Positions 58,675 to 64,000 of a stretch of DNA of 64,000 nucleotides are shown one piece after another. The stretch lies in NCBI GenBank assembly GCA_004369085.1, contig ML210200.1:62001-126000 (forward strand), given 5' to 3'. A program made the translations under genes and the position numbers. Every line of letters begins with the position of its first letter. Within the stretch, counting starts at the first letter, position 1. The notes beneath the pieces are model-generated. The model was not told the origin of the DNA, made no database searches, and saw nothing but the letters and a program-made list of their open reading frames with translations. The stretch is from Coprinopsis marcescibilis (taxonomy: Eukaryota; Basidiomycota; Agaricomycetes; Agaricales; Psathyrellaceae).

Positions 58675-60426
58675 TGGGCTGTCGTCGCACTTTTGATATC
58701 CCCACCCGAGTTCGTGACTCTCCCAGTCCAGCCACCCAAATGAGGACGCGAAAGCCAGAATCTGCGTCAAGGTGAGAGATGTGGAGACACCTCTAGTTGC
58801 TGAGTGGCAAAAATGGACCCGTCGAAGTCAGAGAAGCGTGGTGGATTGAGCTGGGTATCAAAGGCTGGTGGGCCAAGTCGGACTTTCTAATTTGACAGGC
58901 AGGGTTTCGATTAGCTATTATCGCCGCATAGTGAGCTGAGATTCCCCGTGGAACGGACAAGAAGATGCTCACAGTGTGGTTTGTAGCACAGTTTGGCTTT
59001 CCGTCACGACCTAACGGAGTTCAAAGGGGAAATGGCATCCGGAGAAAATGCCAGAAATTGTCAGACTATCGAGCAATAGACCCAAAAGGCTGTAGTATCC
59101 CCGTGTCTTTTTTTTTTTTTGCAATGCAATTCAGTTCAAAGAAACCAATAAGGTGGAGATCCAGGTTCCCCGGGTGTGTATATGTGGCCTGGCAGGTGCT
59201 CCAGATACCTGGAAAGCGGGAAATGATTACTATCAAGCCGCTGGGCTGAGGACTTGCGGGGATGATAAAGAGTCAGGCTCGATAGAGTTTGACGATGGTG
59301 GTGGTCATAAGGCACAAATATAAGAATGCCTCATGAGGCTGAACGCGGTTTCGGCCTAACACGTGCTGTTCGCTGCTGTTCTTGTACCTTCCTATTTCAC
59401 CATAACTACCCAAAATCGTGGAGAATCTTTAATTACTGAACCTTTTCCTGAACCTGTTCCGTGGTCTTCATCAACCGCGTGCTGTTGGCACATTTGTTAA
59501 AGGTCCATTAATTTCCATCTATCGACCGACACCTCTTTAACGCCATTTTCGCCGGCTGTCTCCCGCTTCAAGGTAATCGATTGCAACTCCTGCAGCACGA
59601 GTACTGGGTGAGGAACTGCGTCCGATCGAGGACCATTGCAAAATCTGATCGATTCCCTGCAGACGCCAGGCGCTTTGAAACTTCCCGGAGATATCAAGTT
59701 ACGGTGCGGAATCACCTTCTCCTGATGGACCGCAAGTCGGGTATTCCTCATTAACATCCTATCAAGGATTTTCTCTCATGTAGTCAACCTTGAAGAAAGC
59801 TCTAGATATTTCTCTACAAAGAACCGAGTACCATGGGCTCATGCCGAAGAGGTGAAATTCAACCGGCCGGCAACTGGAGAATCCCTGTGTCGAGCAGATC
59901 CTTTCTCGGTATCGCCTCCTAATCATTGAGTAGGCAGAGTGCTACTAGGTGCTACTGATGCTTCTGAGTCTTCCTAATGGGTGGATATGAACAGTCTGAC
60001 GGAACGAGTGTCGGAAGTGACTCAAAGCGGTTAGATTGACCAGTTTGAGGATGGACTTGGTCGAGTTATCAATGATCCTTGGATCCCCCTGAGCTCCATC
60101 GATAGGACAACTTGGGACATTCACGGTAAGACACGGCTTTTACGTCCCATGACATGGACGCTTGTTATCGTCACACTCAATTATGTACTTACCCGCCACA
60201 TCAAAGAGAGGCCTCGATGTGGATAGATGCTCCGGAGCGCTGCATCGGTCTCCTCGCGATTGCAGAATAATTTTCCATATTTCAGCCGACCATATGATTA
60301 GTGACTGATGTCGTATTGACCGCTAGGGTGCGACCGCGCCGAACGGCAAGAAGGAATTCTAAGGACATATAAGTACGCTAACCCTCTGAATTGGGAGGGT
60401 CACACCACTTCACACCCTCCGAGAAA
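58675..60426. other. intergenic
   Basis: No supported gene. A poly-T run lies at about 59107-59120. A TATAAG at about 60368 precedes the weak small gene that follows. Confidence 0.45.
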
Positions 60427-60812
60427 ATGACATTGCCCAGTGACCGACCGAAACGACAGTTGAGATCTGAATGCATGGATAACGCTCCCAAGAATGGCAA
60501 CCATATTGCAGCGAAGTTGATCCATCCCGGAATGCCTCGAGGCAGACGTCCATTTTTGTATTCATTCCGTATCGCAGGATCACGAACAACATCTATATGT
60601 AGTTCCACCTGCCCGAATGCACAGAACCGGGTTTCTAGTCAGTTAGAGCTGCGGAGGGTAGGCTTTAGTATAGTAATGGATCAGAACTGGCGTCGACAGA
60701 AACATAAAACACACACACACCGAAAGGGAGAGCATGGTATGTATACATTGGCCTTGACTTAACCTACACTTCCACAGAACTTGCGTGTCTCACAGCGTCA
60801 AACATTTCTTGA
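60427..60812 (+). CDS. possible small basic protein
   Basis: A weak candidate. Exons 60427-60736 and 60778-60812 are separated by a 41-bp intron with a GTATGT donor, a CTTAAC branch and a CACAG acceptor, giving about 114 aa. TATAAG lies some 60 bp upstream of the ATG. The product is Arg/Lys/Asn-rich (KNGNHIAAKLIHPGMPRGRR) with no family match. It could equally be chance. Confidence 0.3.
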
Positions 60813-60835
60813 ATAGAACATCACAAACCCCGGCC

Positions 60836-61243
60836 ATGGTCAGCGGTTTTGAATTCATATCCCAGGACACCGTCCCCGCTATCGAATTCCGAGGACGTAT
60901 ACTTGATATGCTCGTCGCCAATTTCGATTTGTCCCATCGTCGGAGATTTCCAGTGACATGCTCATGTGCCCACTTTACCTATAGATATTTTCTCGCGTGC
61001 CGCCAGCTGCGTAGACTCACGCAGGTCTACGACGTCCCTGAGCTGAGGGTCCGCAGAGAAAGAAATCCTGAAATGCAAAGCTGGGTTCACGAGCGGATGG
61101 GACCAATACAACCGTTTTTAGTTGTACTGAAACAAGACGAGAACCTCGTGTTGACGGAGTTCCCAATCCCTACTCAAGGCCCTCACCAGAGTACTATCCT
61201 GGCTTGGTCTCTTATCGCGAGGGAATGCGCCATGCACCGTTGA
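60836..61243 (+). CDS. possible hypothetical protein
   Basis: An open frame of 135 codons from ATG at 60836. The stretch VPELRVRRERNPEMQSWVHE and LVLTEFPIPTQGP look protein-like. No family, promoter or intron support. It could be an exon of a longer gene. Confidence 0.3.
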   Translation: MVSGFEFISQDTVPAIEFRGRILDMLVANFDLSHRRRFPVTCSCAHFTYRYFLACRQLRRLTQVYDVPELRVRRERNPEMQSWVHERMGPIQPFLVVLKQDENLVLTEFPIPTQGPHQSTILAWSLIARECAMHR

Positions 61244-62719
61244 CAGTTGGAAGAAGCCTTGTGTGAACTGCCGCTCATAGCGCCACCAGGGCTGCTCTGA
61301 CTCTGACTCGAGATACTGGCATGTAAGTTGCATGCATAGGTTGTGGTTGTAGCTGAGAGTTTCGGTGTCCGGCCGCCGTCAAGTCCACTTCTAGCTTCTT
61401 CGATGTTGCCACAGAAAGAACAAGGGAGTCAGTGTTGACTTCATAGATGGTATTCATGGTATTCAGGGATCCTTAGAAGTTCTAAATCCCCGGGTACCAG
61501 AAGCCCGTTGGCCAAGTCCAAGCCTGAGCCTGGATATACTAGACACTAATTGACATACATTGTGCCAAATGCCACGGAGAAGTAGCGAAGCTAGAAGCAA
61601 CAACGAGATAACCCGCCCCACTTCACGAAATACGGGCAAGTTCCGGGAAAAGAATTGTTGCAGCTCCACAGTCTCGATAGAAACCAAGAGCTTGAAGTAA
61701 CCGCCAGCCTACACATTCAACGGGACGATCGCGGCGACGAAACGACAACGACTGCTGCTTTCCGGATTTCCGAGAGTCTGAGTCACAGTAGTAAAGCTTG
61801 AGATTGGAACACCCCAGCCATCGCTTCAGTATACCTCAACCTCTTGTAGCGTGGACGAAAGAAAGCACAATATACGGGGCTATTGATAAGTTACGTTGTC
61901 GGTTGGCTAAGTTAGAGTTGTTGGTCGCCGTTGTGACGCCGCTGTTGAGTCGAGGGAAGTTGTCTGTCACAAGGTTGCATAGAAATGATCGCCGCTGCTC
62001 CGCTACGTCATGGCTGAGAAACCCTGCCGTCAAAATTGCGGTCAGGTGCGCATGCTGAGCTTCCGGTTGTGCTAGTGCTTGCTGGTTCAGGCCGAGTTGG
62101 ATAGTCGGGTGGGTACAGTGCCGAGCTTCGGTACCGCACTAGAGGCGTTCTGATGAAGAAGTAGTAAGTTCAACGCCGCTTCAGTGGGACTGTACCAGAA
62201 TCGCCGAGAGCTACCTTCTCATGTGCACCGCCCGGTGTTCGTTCCATGTTCCGGAACCTTTCATCAGGCGCAGTAATTCCAGAAATCAGACAACCCTAGA
62301 CTCTAGTGCGAGGTTCGTCGGACTGTTGATTATTTAAACCTTTTGTTCTGAATAAACTGGTGTTTCACGGCTGGTCAAAACGAATCTGAAGCCAGACGGT
62401 AGCAGTAGAACGAGCAGCTAGGATCAATTATTAGCCGAAGTAAGTTGACGTTGACTTGACGTCGAAGCAGCGTACTAGGCCCATCGCAAGTATGGCCTAG
62501 TTTAAGGATGCAGGTAGCCACATATTTAGGAGAATCCCAATCTGAGAACCCGAAATTGGTAGCGCGTCGCGGTTAATGGCAAGATAAAGGGTAGCATGGG
62601 TTTAAACTCCGTGAAAAAACAGCAACGACTGAGAGACCAAAGAAATGGCATTATGGTATGCGGCCTTAAATAATTACATCCTAACGTTCAAAGGCTCGCA
62701 GGGTTACTTATGCATTATG

Positions 62720-62750
62720 CGATACTGGAGCCAGCCTGGCTCCAGTATCG
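62720..62750. repeat. 31-bp perfect palindrome
   Basis: Arms CGATACTGGAGCCAG (62720-62734) and its reverse complement (62736-62750) around a single C. It can form a hairpin or cruciform. Confidence 0.85.
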
Positions 62751-62946
62751 AATATGACCTAGAGCCCCGTCAATAGCTTGGAGGAGATACAATTCGCGCT
62801 AGAGATCATTATTGGTAGTCGCGACTGGCACATCGCCTCGGCAGAGCCCGCCGTCTCATGTCAGTGATGGGAATTTCTTTCACAGTTTAACAGTTTAAAC
62901 TACGACATCACTTGGATCAGCTTCATCAGCACTTCATCACGAACCA

Positions 62947-62970
62947 AGTGAACTGAACTGAACTGAACTG
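62947..62970 (+). repeat. short (TGAAC)n tandem repeat with adjacent palindrome
   Basis: Four to five units of TGAAC, followed directly by TGAAGCGCTTCA, a 12-bp palindrome. Confidence 0.6.
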
Positions 62971-64000
62971 TGAAGCGCTTCACTTCGTAAGCACTAGAGC
63001 CAGGAACTGACACTAAGTCCGCCGAGGTGCCGGGTCAGATGCCGTGTAAGGCAGCCGCTTACAATACACATACGATTACCGTAGCAGGCACATCCCTGTC
63101 TCTTCTCCTTAGCTTTTATCCTCGTTGTTCTTATCGTACGCCAATAGACGTCGTTTCAAGTATTGTGTTTGTCGTTCGGTTCGAGTGAAGACCTCGGTCT
63201 TACAGTAACTGAGATAGTTTGTTCTTCAGTTGATCCGGCCTTCGGCAACCATGTCCCTTCCAGGGCCGAATACTGAAAACGAAGTTCCTGTCATTATGGG
63301 GGCGTTGCAGTCTTTCCCTTCCCGATCAAAATGATACACCGTATCTTTGAGGCTTGAGCTGAAGTGTGCAATGATATTGGTATGCATTATGATGCTCAGC
63401 CTTGACAGACCTGGGCCTCGAGCCAGTGCTACATATTGACGTGGACTTCTATCTGTCCCTCCAAAGTAACTGTGATCCACGATCTAAAGGTCCCCAAAAC
63501 CTGTTAGCTCTCTCGAATTGGCGAGCGCCGGGATAGACGCAGCCGAAAACTGCTAAAAAAGAGTACATTTCAATATCATTATGCACAGTAGTACACTATG
63601 CTTGGTGATGTATATCCTGCATTGCATCTCCTCGGTCAATATGCAAATACTGTATGGGCAGCGCATATCATTCTTCATACGTACTGGGGGTAGTACTATA
63701 AATGCGCTGATGAGATGGCGGAAGCCGTGGTCTCTCAGCAATCTATAAAGGACTTCCACAGTACCACAGATTGCGATAGCTCATCTAGAATGATACTCCA
63801 AACGCTACTAATGTTCACATTCAGTTATCCAGTTCCAATTATATCCGTCTGGATTCTGTGGGAGTGGTACACATTCACTACCACCCGCAATAAGGTGTGC
63901 GCTTGGTCTCTAGAGCAACTTGACCTCACCCAGCTGAAGACAACTTTGACCATTTAGCTAGCTGAAATTCCGACTATTGGTCCTGACACATTTGTTTGGT

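Larger units (their letters stand above)
61244..64000. other. gene-poor right end
   Basis: No supported gene in about 2.7 kb. Contains the palindrome at 62720-62750 and a (TGAAC)n run. Confidence 0.5.

Overview
The window looks like nuclear DNA of a filamentous basidiomycete, probably an Agaricomycete; a Rhizoctonia-like (Cantharellales) source is my guess and was not tested. The evidence is the gene set and its structure: many short introns of about 40-160 bp with GTRNGT donors and CTNAC-type branch sites, several F-box genes, and fungal orthologues of CDK1, Msb1, Prp46/PLRG1 and a Med25-type Mediator subunit. No bacterial, phage or CRISPR features were seen. Gene models below were spliced by hand, and I checked that reading phase is kept across every junction I list.

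Layout. 0-5.4 kb: two inverted copies of a lineage-specific gene (one intact with a Cys-cluster, one decayed), then gene-poor DNA with short dispersed repeats. 5.5-8.3 kb: a CH-domain-like protein. 8.9-11.3 kb: a minus-strand gene with internal duplication, split by a 246-bp solo-LTR-like insertion that carries a tRNA-like Pol III promoter. 14.4-16.5 kb: CDK1 (cdc2), ten exons, including exons of 8, 23 and 6 coding bases. 19.3-20.5 kb: a disordered Ser-rich protein. 21.7-24.4 kb: an F-box gene abutted by a 603-bp element with 110-bp terminal inverted repeats.

24.8-50.4 kb: four members (A-D) of an apparently undescribed family of secreted, very basic, repeat-rich proteins, interleaved with a DUF2470 membrane protein, an Msb1-type polarity protein, a single-pass membrane protein and an F-box/LRR protein. 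The family members share a signal peptide, often an E-[AT]-R-E-[PL] motif just after it, a Lys/Arg/Ser/Gln-rich body, a CX6C motif in three of four, and an acidic aromatic C-terminus ending in D-[DN]-x-W-[YW]. This is the best candidate for something new here. 50.7-58.7 kb: a coiled-coil F-box protein, Prp46/PLRG1 and a Med25-like protein. 58.7-64 kb is gene-poor, with two weak small ORFs and a perfect 31-bp palindrome.

How the genes work together: CDK1 (cell cycle), Prp46 (NineTeen-complex splicing) and Med25-like (transcription) are housekeeping genes with no obvious operational link. The A-D family and the F-box genes look like expanding accessory families in a region that also collects mobile-element debris.
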